A stretch of DNA of 64,000 nt from Taenia hydatigena (GCA_036345935.2 JADWOT020000004.1:12902617-12966616); one strand, 5' to 3'. Counted from the stretch's first letter, positions 47,095-60,452 are shown. A program made the numbers and translations. The notes: generated by a model not told the origin, from the sequence alone.

Positions 47095-47834
47095 CCCGAT
47101 AAGTGAACTAAAGTCTTTTCAATTTGATTAATTGAGCAATGGCTTTTTCAAGCTTAGTCATTGAACGAAAAGATTTACAGTGCGTAGGGGGCACAATTGT
47201 ATATTGCAGCCAATGCTACTGCTGCTGCTGCTGCTGTTGTTCCTAGTAGTAATACAAACACTTCCATTATTATTATTATTGCTGCTACTATTGGTACTAC
47301 CAAACAATACTGCTGTTGAAAGCAGTAGAGGCGCCTTCCTTCATTCCTTATTTCCCTCCGACTATGCAGGGTATGATGATTGTTTAGAAGTGGGGTGGAG
47401 ACACCACGCATCCATGGAATACTTTCGAGTTTGTCAAAAACCTGTGAAGCAATAGAGACTGTTAGTGCCGCATTGCCCTCAACTTCGACCATGTGCTCGT
47501 GTGCACTGCAACGCTTGCTGGTAATTGTAAACACTTCGATTCCATTCTCACCTGGACAGTTCAATTTCGAGTCGCTTTCATGCAAGCAGTTTTGATGGAC
47601 AACACGAGAGACACAATAATGTCATCTTTTAGCTCAGCATGTGGAAGATTCAAGTTGGTTCACATAAATTACTCGGCCAAATTCATCACCCTCTTTTGCT
47701 TATCTTCCTTGGCCTCCATTTATCGTTCACCTCTTCTTCACCTCATTCTATCCATTCGACGCACTATCACGTATACCTCAATGCAGTCGGTCTCCCTACA
47801 CCTCACGCATCGCACAAGCTCAACGAGGTCAAAT

Positions 47835-47868
<34 letters not shown>

Positions 47869-47982
47869 TTAGGTGTGGTCAAGCGGTCCTCCCCACCCAC
47901 CCACTCACCCACTTACCCACCCACCCACTTCCACAGGGATGATCTCGCAGACCAGCCCACGCTCACGTCGCATGTTTTAAGG
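47095..47982. other. Linker between A3 and the third palindrome
   Basis: This contains (GCT)n at 47,217-47,237 and (ATT)n near 47,264-47,279, and (CA)n at 47,836-47,865 followed by CCCA repeats. A minus-strand frame at 47,175-47,585 (136 codons) has a soluble-looking first part (GIEVFTITSKRCSAHEHMVE) and a hydrophobic end made largely by the trinucleotide tracts. I do not call it a gene. Confidence 0.6.
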
Positions 47983-49581
47983 CCAGTGTGATGATTTTAC
48001 AAGCACTCTCTAGCTTCTACTGTTCTCGTAAGTGAAACCGTGTGCTAGTTCACAGAACTTTTCACTGAGACCAGTCGAAATTGAGATGCGGAACCATAAG
48101 AGAGGGCCAGTTCAGGTCTTGTGATTGATTGTCTGACAACTTATTGCCAATGAGGTGACTGACAACCAACTCAAATTAGAAGAGCGGGCCAAAGTATGGC
48201 TTGAAGAAACCAGGTTTACGGGCAATCATTTGACACGAGCATGAGAGTCTGTCACCGACATAGCTAATCCCCAGACTTGAACGCCTTCTTTGGCTAGACC
48301 AGAGGCGTATACTGCTCCTGTTACGATGCAGTCAATGGTGAATTATGAACTCAAATGGGTGGACGCTTGATTCAAATGCGTACTCTTCCCAAACGATTAA
48401 AAATATCAGCACGTGCGACTTTCATGTTAAATTCTACAAAAGATGGGGCTTGGAAGTAGTGTAAGTGTCGAGTGAATTAATGTGTTTTCTAAAGCTTTTT
48501 GAAGGTGCCAATTCGGCCATGTTGTACCACTGTGGGGCTGTCTTTGCCAATGGTTCTCGCCTTGTTCGGATCTAACTGAGTGATTGCTGAAATATTGCTT
48601 TAGTCAAAACGGGCTTGTTTTCGTTTTTGCAGTCGGATTCCTTACCAAGTCGCACGTCACACTCCCTGCCGCATAACTTGGTGGCATTTAATCGCTACTA
48701 TCAAGAAACCAGCAGTGTGCGTGATTAAACTACAAAACACTTGCCAATAAGGAGCTCTCGAAATGCCTTTGAACGTGGATGGTTGAAAGAAGGGTAGGCA
48801 GACTGAGACTTACTCTTCGCAAAGTTGATGCTGTTCGTCCTTGTCTTCAGCTATTCTGGCAGTGGACAGATGTGAACCTGTGAGCAACGCGACATTTCCT
48901 TGTAAACACTAAATTGGCCTGCCTCATAACTATTCAGCCTGAAATAGGATCATAGCCACATAGTTTGATTGGTGAGCTGTCGTTCCTGTCGACTGCTCTG
49001 TGAGTTCCAACAAAGAGGCATTTTCGTCGTCCACTTCCTAACTAAATCAACACCAATTAGTGCCATTCTTCCTAAGCACCAACTAAACTGTTCACCATTG
49101 CTCTCAATCGCAACTGCTTAATGGAAGGATAATTTTCCTCATGGAAGTCATGCCCCACCATTTGAAGCTAAGACAATATTTGGACTTTTCCAGATGTTGG
49201 AAAGTCAAACACCCTGATGTCGGATTGTTGCAATTGTCAGATTATTGACTCATTAACTTCAAGTTTGATCAGTCTCCCGTTGCCACTCGCCTTTAGTTGG
49301 GACGTCCCTACTTGTAGATGCCAACGGAAATTTAAGTAATGAGATTTATTCGAGGTAGTGATAGAATCACGCCCCATATTCAGCATGCCACAACACTCGC
49401 ACGATTAATTGCAATTCTATGGGGAAAATGCACGAGTTTTGTGAATCGCTAAGAATAATTTATTCACTTGCTCCTTGCGATTTATTCCCAATATTAAAAC
49501 TATGCGCTGGAAAAGAAATAAAGAAATTGATGAATGGAAATTGCTTCATTTAGAGTAGATTTGCAGTCTCGATCACGGAAG
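47983..49581 (+). repeat. Third palindrome, left arm
   Basis: This pairs inverted with 53,753-55,582. It starts at ccagtgtgatgattttacaa and ends at gcagtctcgatcacggaag. Scattered substitutions and small indels separate the arms, so they are older than the outer X arms. It is unrelated to blocks A or X as far as I can see. No gene is seen in it. Confidence 0.9.
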
Positions 49582-52500
49582 CTTTGACGCATCGACGCGC
49601 ACTGAACACTGAGGAGAGGCTTGTGATGTTTAAACCGAGCACAAACTGGTAGGGTAAAGTGAGGGAAGATATTGAGAATGAAGCGGGTTTGGAGGAGATA
49701 TGGTAGGGCATGGTGATTCGACATGTGGCAAAAGACTTAGCAAAGCATTCACGAATATACCTTGCGCCATTGTGATTGAATCCTTCCCTATTCACAAGTG
49801 TGAAAATCGACTCGTGACAGTTGTAGCATGGTCTATGTTGGCGTTGTGTCTGTTGTCTGAGGAGGCAGCATTCACTTGGGCTAGAATTTGGCCTAAGGAC
49901 GCATCGCTCCTGTGTCTTCCCATTATGGCTCGTAATCGGGCATCATGGTGCATGATACGGAGAATTACCTTAGGTGTCTCACTTATTCGACCCTTGTGGC
50001 TACGATTCTTGTTTTTCCTACGAGCAAATAAGAAAGTGCCTTAATTCCTGCTACGCCTGGTGAAGTTTGTTGAGACGGCACTAATAATACCGATGAAATG
50101 GGGCGGTTTGATGAACATTTTTTCCATACATTGACATTCATTTTTACATGTAGACTTTATTTGACAACTATATTTTGCATAAATTCACCTATTTCAATGA
50201 AAGTTTTGATGTGGTAGCCCAAAGCCGTTAAGTGATGCCATTTAGCTGGAACCTGTTAGGTGGCTCAGATTGACCTCATTAACGAGAAATTCCGAGGTTC
50301 TGCGTTCACTTTCCAGAAATTGACGATGAGCCACCTCGATGAAATGCGCATGGCTTCATGTGTCGAATTTAGGCACTGATATTGCTATATAAACCTGTTG
50401 CCTTACTTCTGGAACCAGCGAACCAGTGGTTAAGTAGTACTGAAGATCCAATTTTAGTCATCACGCCAATGGGGGCGCAAGCACCTACTATGCACTTGCC
50501 TAGACATGGTTACCCGTTTTCCCTTATTTTACGTGGTTGCTCAAATGTGCATTGGCTCCACAAAATTTAATGGGGAATGATGTCACTACTGAGTTGATGC
50601 TTTGCAGGCGTTGCATGGCAAAATTATGCACGACTACAGTCAGTGGAAGGCTGTGGTATGGACCCAAGAGGTGGCATCGAGCACTGTAATCGAGGTCCCT
50701 AAGGTCAGCTTTATCATGGAGCATGGGAGTAACTGAATATCAAGAAATGGTCAGGCTATTGCATATCACATGCTTACTTGCTTACAATCAGGTCAGTCGC
50801 GTGTCAATGTTGATGGCACTTGAAGAGGCTGACAGCTACTTGAATCGACCAAGTTAAGCACTCACCACAGAATTAAATAATGTGTTGGGAAGGTTTTGGC
50901 GATTGGCCATGCATAACTGGGCGCAAAACGCAAATCCACAACCTTAAAAAGCAAGGAAGTTTTGATGCGAGAATGCATGCAGTGGAGAACATGACGCAAT
51001 GCTTTGTTTCACAGCACTTGTCTTTTAAGTAGCATTCCTAGCACATAAGCAGAAAATTTACCCAAATCAAATTATCTTCGTCCCAAAATTGTACCCGTGC
51101 AACCGATGCATATGACTGGTGGCACACGCATTTCTGCCACCATTGGAATTGCTCTGGGGTCTGCTGAAAAAGGTACGGATACTGAGGCAGCGCCAAATGG
51201 TCCTTCGTGTCTACAAGCCTTGAGGAACTGTTGTGCTCCGTTTTTGTGGCAGTCTATACTTTCGTGACAGCTCAGGAACCGCGTTGCATTTGCCAATTCC
51301 CTCTTAGCTGTTTGCATGTGGCTGCCTCTGTCAAACCTAGAATTTTCCTGATAAACACCTCAAGTCCACTACCAGCCACTCAGTGGTCCTCTAAAGCCCA
51401 TCGAATAGGTGATATAAAATAGTTGACAGTGACTTAGATGTGGTCTTGCACACACGATGTGCACATCGTTGCAGACTTGTCTACGCCAATCGCTTGACTT
51501 ATATATTCGTTGTGTAGTCGTTGCATATTTATGACTCGGTTGGGAGGTCGATGCAATTTCGGGCGTTTTTATCATCAATAGATACGCCAAGTGCTAAATT
51601 ATTGGATGGTGGAAGGGATGCTGAACCGCGTAGGCGAATATTTTCATCTTATCTGGCATGTTAGTAGATTAGACATGTGGTTGGGAGATAAATGTTACAA
51701 TAATTGAACTTCACCGTCAAACAATTAGCAATACCACTCCAACCCCTTTCCTCAGATCGCAATTAGATTCGAAATTGTATTACAATTGTGCTGAAAATGA
51801 CACTAAATTAGGAGAGCTGCACTGAAATCTATCTCACGGGAATTAAGATTGCCTCACATTTATCAACAGTGACTAGAGCGATCGCAATCAGTGACAATAG
51901 AATGACAATTTATGTCATTGACATTAGAAGTTGTGGCCCAAATGGAAACAATGCAACCACTTTTTAGCCTTCTTGGCCATTCGTAGAGCTTAGTAACGTA
52001 ATTTCTTATCTATGTCCTCTACTAATCCTCCTCTTCGCAATTAAAGGAACAGCCTACACCAAACAGGTAGGGATTATCAAAATAATGGATGAGTCACGCA
52101 TGTCTAACTTGACCTTATTCCTAAATTTTGCTTCATTTTCTCTCATACTGGCGCGGATCAAATAGTAGCCTTTCTAATTTGGCATGACAATAGATACCTG
52201 CTGCATGGCCACGGCAAATTCTTTGGCTGCTGCATGCACATTTCCAACTCTATTTATTTAATCCCATTCCCTCGATCATGCTCACATCAGTCGCGTGAAC
52301 AGGAGGATGAGCTGATGGAAAACCTCCTAAAATATACTAATTTAACTATCACTCGATGCTCCTGCATCCGATCGTGGCAGAATTTTTCCGCATACTCTCA
52401 CCCTTTTATTATCTTTGTCGACTCCTTTGCCCATCTCCATTCACCCCGGAGAGGTCGGATCAAACCCACACTCCTCTCGAGTGGGGGCAAGAGTTTACAA

Positions 52501-53752
52501 AAGCAAAAAGTAAGAAAAAATTATTCGCACCCTAACTTTGCCATTTCTTGTCACATTTATGGGCACATCGCAAACTTCTTTATCTTGTTTACACTTTCAT
52601 CATCTTTATGCCTCTTCGCACATCATGTTGTGTGAAGGAAATCAGCAGTTGACGCACTGGACCACGATTACTTGTGCAGCATCGTTCGCCTATTGTAGAG
52701 GCACTAGTGAGCGAGGAGAAGTCAGGCTGGAGTGAATGGGAACTCATGTGCTTACACTCTTCTAAGGCATCACATCTTATTTTATGTGCAGCACTTTAAT
52801 GGGGCCAGAACTAATCCGTTGCACTCCGGTTGGTATATTAAGCTGAGAGGTGCGCCTTCCACGCTGCTGCTGGGTGCATCGACGTATCAGGTGGCAGCGG
52901 CTTGTGACAGGTTTGCAGTTCTCAGAACCCAGAACGCGAGGTACAGTGTGTCTGGCCAAAAATCATAATGTCAAAAAGTTTACAGCTTAGCCTTTCAAAG
53001 CTAAATTTCTTACACGATTCGACCGTCTTTTGAGTTGTGCTGACTATTTGCTAGCTCTTGAAGCTGTCACTACTAATGCCATGCCTGTTGTGTACAGCAA
53101 GGAATTACCTGCTATTGATGATTGAGTGTTGAAGACATTGAGAATGGGGAGATGGTGGGCACTCTTCTAGTGGCTTATGCTATTGAGCAACGGTGGGGTC
53201 ATTGGGGTTGTGTCAGTCAGGGTTGTTGCACGCCTGCTTCAGATGTCATTGTTGGACATTAATTAAAATCAGCATTAAGTTGGTGCATAAAGTTGATTTT
53301 TTTCTCCGAATACTGTTTGTTGTGCAGTTCAGTTTGAGTTTTTGTTCCGAAATGAAGATGATTGTAGAATTTGTCGATTTCACTCTATAGAACATTACAT
53401 GTGTGCGTGCTGGTGGTACAGATCTCCTTAATCCAAATGGCTTAACAGTGCGCGGATAACTTTTGGCCTTGTGGTTTCTAGATGTAAAGTTGGAGATGGG
53501 TAAGCTGGTTGGATAATCACTAGGTGTAGAGGCAAACGTAGAACTGATACTTGGCTAATGCTTTCAGAGACTGCGCTGGCGTAGCATTTTGCGGTTAACT
53601 TTTCCCATGCAATGCTTCACACTTTCATGATTGGAATCGAAATTCCCTAAAACTCTTTAAATTCCATCGCCTAATCAGTGTGCCAATTAGATTTTGGGAA
53701 CCAGATCTACGGCTCATTAATATACTGAGATGACATAAATTGCTTCCGCGAT
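49582..53752. other. Spacer of the third palindrome
   Basis: This 4.17 kb has no duplicate in the window. The only well-framed exon candidate is at 52,792-52,940. Other open frames (49,700-50,044 plus, 114 codons; 52,234-52,635 plus, 133 codons) lack splice support and recognisable motifs. Confidence 0.6.
52792..52940 (+). CDS. Internal exon with good splice sites, unknown protein
   Basis: The acceptor catcttattttatgtgcag precedes 149 bp ending AACGCGAG followed by the donor gtacag. The open frame reads HFNGARTNPLHSGWYIKLRG, APSTLLLGASTYQVAAACDR and FAVLRTQNAR, entry phase 0 and exit phase 2. The composition is ordinary for a globular protein. The family is not recognised. It is a single-copy exon candidate inside a palindrome spacer, as at 22,200-22,323. 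Confidence 0.45.
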
Positions 53753-55582
53753 CGAGACTGCAAACCTACTCTAACTGAAGCAATTTCCATTCATCAATTT
53801 CTTTATTTCTTTTCCAGTGCGGGCTATGATTCGACAACGAGAATATGCGCAATTCAGTCATCACAACGCACGCCCTCCCATCAACTTCCACACACCTCCT
53901 GCTCAATGACTACAGAATGTCCCACTGTCCAATCCCTTAATCCATCTGCCGAATTTGGGAAGAATCTGGTGGGATGAAGCATAATTTGTAATGGTAGAAG
54001 TGGTATAGCACTCAAATCAAGGATGGTTCATTTTACTCAAGGCAGATGGCGATCAAGCCGTTCGCATAGTTTTAATCTTGGAAAAAATGGCAAGGAGCAA
54101 GTGAATAAATTATTCCGAGTGATTCACAAAACTCGTGCTTTTCCCCATAGAATTGCAATTAATCGTGCGAGTGTTTTGCCATGCTGAATGTGGGGCGTGA
54201 TTCTATCACTACCTCGAATAAATCTCATTACTTAAGTTGCCGTTGGCATCTACAAGTAGGGATGTCCCAACTAAAGGCGAGTGGCAACGGGAGACTGATC
54301 AAACTTGAAGTTAATGAGTCAATAATCTGACAATTGCAACGATCCGACAACAAGGTGTTTGACTTTCCAACATCTGGAAAAGTCCAAATATTGTCTTAGC
54401 TTCAAATGGTGGGGCATGACCTCCATGAGGAAAATTATCCTCCCATTAAACAGTTGCGATTGAGAGCAATGGTGAACAATTTATTTGGTGCTTAGGAAGA
54501 ATGGCACTAATTGGTGTTGATTTAGTTAGGAAGTGGACGACGAAAATGCCTCTTTGTTGGAACTCACAGAGCAGTCGACAGGAACGACAGCTCACCAATC
54601 AAACTATGTGGCTATGATCCTATTTCAGGCTGAATAGTTATGAGGCAGGCCAATTTAGTGTTTACAAGGAAATGTCGCGTTGCTCACAGGTTCACATCTG
54701 TCCACTGCCAGAATAGCTGAAGACAGGGGCAAACAGCATCAACTTTGCGAAGAGTAAGTCTCAGTCTGCCTACCCTTCTTTCAACCATCCACGTTCAAAG
54801 GCATTTCGAGAGCTCCTTATTGGCAAGTGTTTTGTAGTTTAATCACGCACACTGCTGGTTTCTTGGCAGTAGCGATTAAATGTCACCAAGTTATGCGGCA
54901 GGGAGTGTGACGTGCGACTTGGTAAGGAATCCGACTGCAAAAACGAAAACAAGCCCGTCTTGATTAAAGCATGATTTCAGCAATCACTCATTTAGCTCCG
55001 AACAAGGCGAGAACTATCGGCAGAGACAGCCTTACAGTGGTACAATATGGCCGAATTGGCACCTTCGGAAAGCTTTAGAAAGCACATTAATTCACTCGAC
55101 ACTTATACTAATTCCAAGCCCATCTTTTGTAAAAGTTAACGTGAAAGTCGCACGTGCTGATATTTTTAATCGTGTAGGAAGAATACGCATTTGAATCAAG
55201 CGCCCACGCATTTGAGTCCATATTTCACCATTGAATGCATCGTAGCAAGAGCAGTATACGCCTCTAGTCTAGCCAAAGAAGGCGTTCAAGTCTGGGGATT
55301 TCAGCTATGTCGGTGACAGACTCTCATGCTCGTGTCAAATGATTGCCCGTAAACCTGGTTTCGTCAAGCCATGCTTTGGCCCGCTCTTCTAATTTGAGTT
55401 GGTTGTCAGTCACCTCATTGGCAATAAGTTGTCAGACAATCAATCACAAGACCTGAAATGGCCCTCTTTTAAGGTTCCGCATCTCAAGTTTGGCTGGTCT
55501 CAATGAAAATTTTTGTGAACTAGCACACGGTTTCACTTACGAGAACAGTAGAAGCTAGAGATTGCTTGCAAGATCACACTGG
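53753..55582 (-). repeat. Third palindrome, right arm
   Basis: This is the inverted partner of 47,983-49,581. It contains about 245 bp (53,821-54,066) with no counterpart in the left arm, located between ctggaaaagaa and cgcatagtttta in the mirror. Elsewhere mirror sums are close to 103,568 at the outer end. Confidence 0.9.
53821..54066. other. Arm-specific segment of about 245 bp
   Basis: This is present only in the right arm of the third palindrome. In the left arm the flanks join as actatgcg-ctggaaaag. No terminal repeats or target duplication are evident, so insertion and deletion cannot be separated by eye. Confidence 0.6.
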
Positions 55583-58500
55583 GTCGTCTGCTTGGGGAGG
55601 GGCTACTTTTCATCAGTTATGCTGTCTGATCTCTGACGCACCAGGCCTGCCCTGCGATCCGACACTTTTGCCTCCTCAGGCCAACTTTGTTCATCTCAAA
55701 TGCTACCACACACAACTGTACAGTTGGATGTTATACCAACTTTTCCTCACATGATACATCGAAGCCACTCCTTTGTCGATAGGACACTTCTCCATGTGTT
55801 GTTCTACGTTGATTAGAGTAAGGTTAGCAAGGAAAACAAGAGTCATTTGTCAACGCAACTGAGGTAATGGAAAGCACATAATAATAGGCTGCAACAGTTT
55901 GAACATGCTACCGCTCATGATAATGCGAGAAGTAGTTTACCAAATGAGGCTAAAGTAATTAACGTGGTTCAAAATTCTATACTTGGAGGTGGAAGTAGTG
56001 GATATTTCCTTGCAGAAAATGGGCATCTCAAACAATATTGCCAGCAAATTTATCTGCTCTCAGTCTTGCAATACCTAAAGTATGCCTTTACGTGAGAATA
56101 GGAGAGCACTTGTAGCTCCCTCTGTTGTCGACAATGCTGGAAGTCGTGAAAGTTGTCACCGCAGCAGAGGCAAGTTCGTAAATGCATACAAGAATGTGGT
56201 CTTAATCCGTGCACTGCTTTGCGTTTTGGCGGCAGTAGTCTCGGCGTGCTCCTGCTCTCTTTCCCTCCCCATTCCCTTTCACTCTCTACTCCTCTCACAG
56301 TGGTAGCAGTAGCATTTACGAATGCTATTTCTGTTACTGTTGCTATTCTTGTGGCGGAGCATCAAATGCATCAAAAATTAAGGAAAAAAAAAAACATTTT
56401 ATTTGGTCTTCTTGCTTCTAATGCCACGAATAACTAACAAAAAGCTGCGGTTTGCCGTTGAATTGAATTAAATCCTCATTAAAAATTGTGACAGTGTAAA
56501 ATATTTTTGACAAATGGTGCAGCATGATAAGATTCTGAGTATGCTTAAGTTTAGTTTACGGAGGATAGCCACTATTGCATAAAAAAGTTCGCTAAGAACT
56601 TCCCATCAGCATTCACAAATCAGTGATGCATACACACACGCATACACGCACGTGCGCATGCACGCACGCACCCGCTCCCACCGATGCACCTTCGCCTACC
56701 ACTACTGCTGCACTCACTCTACCCACTCACCCAACCACCCCCGTCCACCCATCAGCACAACTACTTAATACGCTATCAGCCAACACCAACCACCACCGCC
56801 TAAGGTGCCACTACTTACAACTTACCAGTAGACCTACTACTTTGCCTCCCTCCTCTCAACTACTTATACGCTGCTAGTAGACCTCTTCCCTCCTCACCTC
56901 CCACCCCACTACTCCAACAACACTCCCTCTCTCCCTCTTTCCTCCTTTTATCCCTTCATTCCAAGTAATGCCTTTTCGCTGATGTGCACTAATTCTACCT
57001 CCACTGCACTCTTCCCTTCATTCATTCATCCATTCATTCACGCACTCGCACCCTCCTTTTTCCTTCCCTCGCCCTCTCCCTCTCTCTCCCCCACTATCAC
57101 TCATTCCTTCATTTCTACTTCCATTGCAGGTGCACTCCCTTCTCATCTCTCAATTCATCGATTACTAGAGACTTCATTCACCAATCACTTTACTACTCAT
57201 TACCCCTACTGCTGAGTTGTTCCTCCTTACGTACAAAACTCTCCTGACCACAGTGTAACTCAATCCATTTACCTTGAGGTAGGCCAAAAACTGCCAGCGT
57301 GACACATGTGTGACATCCCGGTTTCTTTCTTTTAGAACACACTTTGCGCATTTATGGGATGCTTAATTTTACGCATCCTTACCACTGTTGGGTAAATCGA
57401 TTCAAGTTATGTAGCCAAATTTTTCAGCAGAGACAGCATCATACATTGTGTGGCTGGTAGTTGGCCTGATTTTTGTTCGAGCTCTGTGGCCCACCTCTTC
57501 CTCTTCATTAATGCCTAACTTTGACGTGACAAATAAAAAGGAATTCATTCACACCGCAGGAGGCACATGTGATCGCTAAATGATTCACACCTTACTTCTC
57601 CGCTACTCAGTAGCAGAAACAGGACTCATTTCAATTCATTTTTACCCCAAATGCAAGATACAATTGTGCTCCCAATTGTTGCACAATTTAATTTTCCCAT
57701 TTGTCAGTAAAAGCGAATGCGTAGGCGAAGATGAAAGAGTGTAAGTCAGTAGTTATTGACCAGAGTAATGAAAAATGATGTCGTCCTTGAAGTGTGTGGA
57801 AGGTGATGATGAGTCTCGCATTTGGCGAACAAATGATTGTCTAATTTGGCAACCACGCTGCTGCACATTACTTCAATTGGCATTGAAAAGCAGCGTTGCA
57901 TAGACGAACCGCGTCGTCGTTGCCGCCCATAGCAGCGAACACGAAACTGACGCTCTGCTCACTGGTATGCATACATGTATTCTGATTTTCAAAATTTAGA
58001 TTTGTACCCCCATATGCACATAATTATGCATGATACAAAAACACACGTTTACATCAATAAAAGCGTGTGAATATTTGGCACACACTTTCATGCACAAATC
58101 TACTTAGAATTACTATCTTTAAAGGTAAACATCATCCGCACAGATGCCTAATCCAGTCTGCATAAAACATTAATTTGTCAAACTCAAAGATTCATCTCCA
58201 TCACTCGGTTGTACATAAATGCACATTATTAATGCACGGTGCATACCCAATGGCAATGCTACTGTTACTCAACAAAATGTCAAAATTTATCTCATCACCC
58301 CGATTACAGGGGTGTGATTGCGCACCTAAAACCCGAATTCGGGTTTGTTTTAAATTATATACGATTTTATACAAATACCTAAATTATTTCTTCGGGAGGC
58401 ACTTTGCTTGAGGATAGTCCTGTTAGCATGCTACTTAATGGGATGCGTCGTAGGTTATTCAGCGCCTATCGAGCTGTGCGTGCATTCTTACTGATTTCGC

Positions 58501-59048
58501 AGATCTGATCTATGCGCAATATCTCCCTTGCCTTAGGCAGATCAGTCGCTTTAGTAAGAAAATGCAAGTACAACCGTGTTGCAGTATGTTGCACACACTT
58601 GTGCAGTGTGTGGTGCGTCAGGCAGTGGGTGAAGTGATGTGGGCGTGGATGTGAAGAGGCAGGCAAATGCGAATCAAATGCGTTTACGTGCACTCACCTG
58701 CTTTATTATCAGATGGTGCTGTGAGGCAAGCACAACCACTCCAGCCTCAAGCATTACTAGCACACTATCCCATCGTTTTAGACCACATAGCAAAGTAGTT
58801 TCTGGTAAGACACGCTTGCATATGAACTGTACGCAGTTGAATTAAACACTGCATTGTAACATGAAACATGGGAGCTCCTGCTCTTCCTTTCCATTCTACA
58901 AATCGAAAATCGGTGTTACACTTCATTGTCATCTGCGCATCCATAACTTACCTTATCTACATTTATGCCATTCACTTCAAAACCACATCCTCGGAGAGGT
59001 GGGTAACTCAACAAAATCTCAACAGTTCTTACTGCGCATGGAACGATA
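55583..59048. other. Mostly non-genic stretch with simple sequence
   Basis: (CA)n-like sequence occurs at 56,624-56,660, and a long C/T-rich, purine-poor stretch from 56,660 to 57,220 includes ATTC repeats near 57,018-57,040. A possible membrane exon follows the acceptor ctcctctcacag at 56,302 (VVAVAFTNAISVTVAILVAE, then a lysine-rich tail and stop), but its partner exons are unknown. The glycosyltransferase downstream must have its first exon or exons in this stretch. None was identified with confidence. Confidence 0.55.
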
Positions 59049-60452
59049 GTATTTTGCGAGCCCAAACGGCTACTATCGGCTGAGCCCGTGCTTTACGAGC
59101 GCCTTCGATATATCCAACCTACTGAACACAACACCCACGATTGAGGAGTCGAAAATTCGAATAAACGAAAGCAGTAGACGCCTGAGATTTGAGGAGTTGG
59201 CAAACATTCCGGATGTCGAGTGGTTGCCAAATTTTGATCCTAGCGTCTACCAGCTTTATCCTCAGTCGATTACCATGAGGGCTACACTGCAATCGCTCAT
59301 TCATGACAAACCCATTTCTCACGTACGCAGAAAGTCTACCATTGTTTTTCAAGGCACCTTTTTCTTGTAAGTAGGCTAGCAGCCCTCCGTGTGGTAGTTA
59401 ATATGTGTGGGTGCGTGTATGCATGAATATGCTTTTGCTCTTCCACCCATGACATCCAGTCCTCTACCGTCTTGCATGAAACAATATCTCAGGAATATTA
59501 TTCTGTGATCTTGCATTCTTCTTTTAGCCTCCCCTTTACAATCCATGGATCCGAGTTCGCCAAGTACCCTCTGGAGTATGCTCTCCTCTTATGCACCCAC
59601 AAGCCACAGATGGGCTCGCCGGTGGATTGTCTCGCCCTGACGTGGTGATTGTCTACAAGTCAGGGGTCTACAATTTTGAGGAGAGAAGTCAACTGCGCAA
59701 GCTCTACCATCTCTACTACCCGAACGTCAAGATTTACCTCTTCTTCCCTATCGGCTTACTACGAACTTTGCTAGACAAACGTATTTCAACGGGACGGATT
59801 TAATGTGACCCTTAATAACAGGGCAGGAAATAAACTGAAGGCATATTCACAGCATCCACAAAGGACAGCCGAAATGCTTTCCAGGGAAATGCACGAATAT
59901 GCTGACCTACTTGTCGGTGACTACGAAGACTCCTACTATAATTTGACGCTGAAAACGTTCCACACATTCCAGTGGGCTGCTCGATTTTGTCGACCCTACA
60001 AACCCATCTTCGTCTTTCTTGATGACGACTATGCCGTCAATACAAATAAGTTAGTCACATTTGTGCGTAGCCTAACACCAGAGCTTTGGGAAAACCTGAA
60101 CTACGGTTGCGAAGTGATGGTGAATCCTGTTTTCCGGCATACCAGTCCGTATCTGCAGTGGGCCTTCTCGAAGCGCGAAATTCCTTGGCCATTCCATACA
60201 CCACAGTACTTGGGTATCTACAGTATGTGGAGCTACCGTCATGTCCACGACTTGGCTCTGGCAATGCACTTCACTAAGCCCATAGCAATTGATGACACGT
60301 GGTTGGGGATGGTGCAGTACAAGCTGAATCTCACACTTAAGAGGATGGAAGGCATGTTCCGCGAGAGTTGGCCGATGCCCAAGCATGTCAACTGCTCCGA
60401 TATCTTCTTTGCTCTTCTTAGCGAATTTGAACAGCGCAAGTGCGCATTGTAA
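59049..60452 (+). CDS. GT31 beta-1,3-galactosyltransferase-like gene, partial, frame-disrupted
   Basis: Two exons are visible, 59,049-59,366 and 59,528-60,452, separated by a 161-bp intron (donor gtaagt, acceptor ttcttcttttag), with phases that fit. Exon 1 encodes a lumenal stem with WLPNFDPSVYQLYPQSITMR and PISH. Exon 2 has YPLEYALLLC, then PDVVIVYKS..NFEERSQLRKLY, then DYEDSYYNLTLKT, the metal-binding FLDDDY at 60,021-60,029, and IDDTWLG. The family transfers galactose or N-acetylglucosamine from UDP-sugars in the Golgi lumen and is normally a type II membrane protein. The signal anchor is missing, so a 5' exon lies upstream. The stretch from about 59,630 to 59,757 is in another frame than the rest, with compensating shifts on either side. 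This indicates a pseudogene or sequence errors. Confidence 0.8.
59367..59527 (+). other. Intron of the GT31-like gene
   Basis: A 161-bp intron with the donor TTCTT|gtaagt and the acceptor gcattcttcttttag|C. Splicing completes a phenylalanine codon across the junction and keeps the frame into exon 2, supporting both sites. Confidence 0.7.

Noticed and set aside
47180..47455. Secreted protein with a leucine-rich signal sequence
   Set aside because: The leucine runs come from CTG/CTA/TTA microsatellites, and the opposite strand is open too.
58443..58508. First exon of the GT31-like gene (MRRRLFSAYRAVRAFLL, a plausible signal anchor start)
   Set aside because: A TGA follows after 21 codons and no donor site lies before it, so it cannot be joined to 59,049 with confidence.
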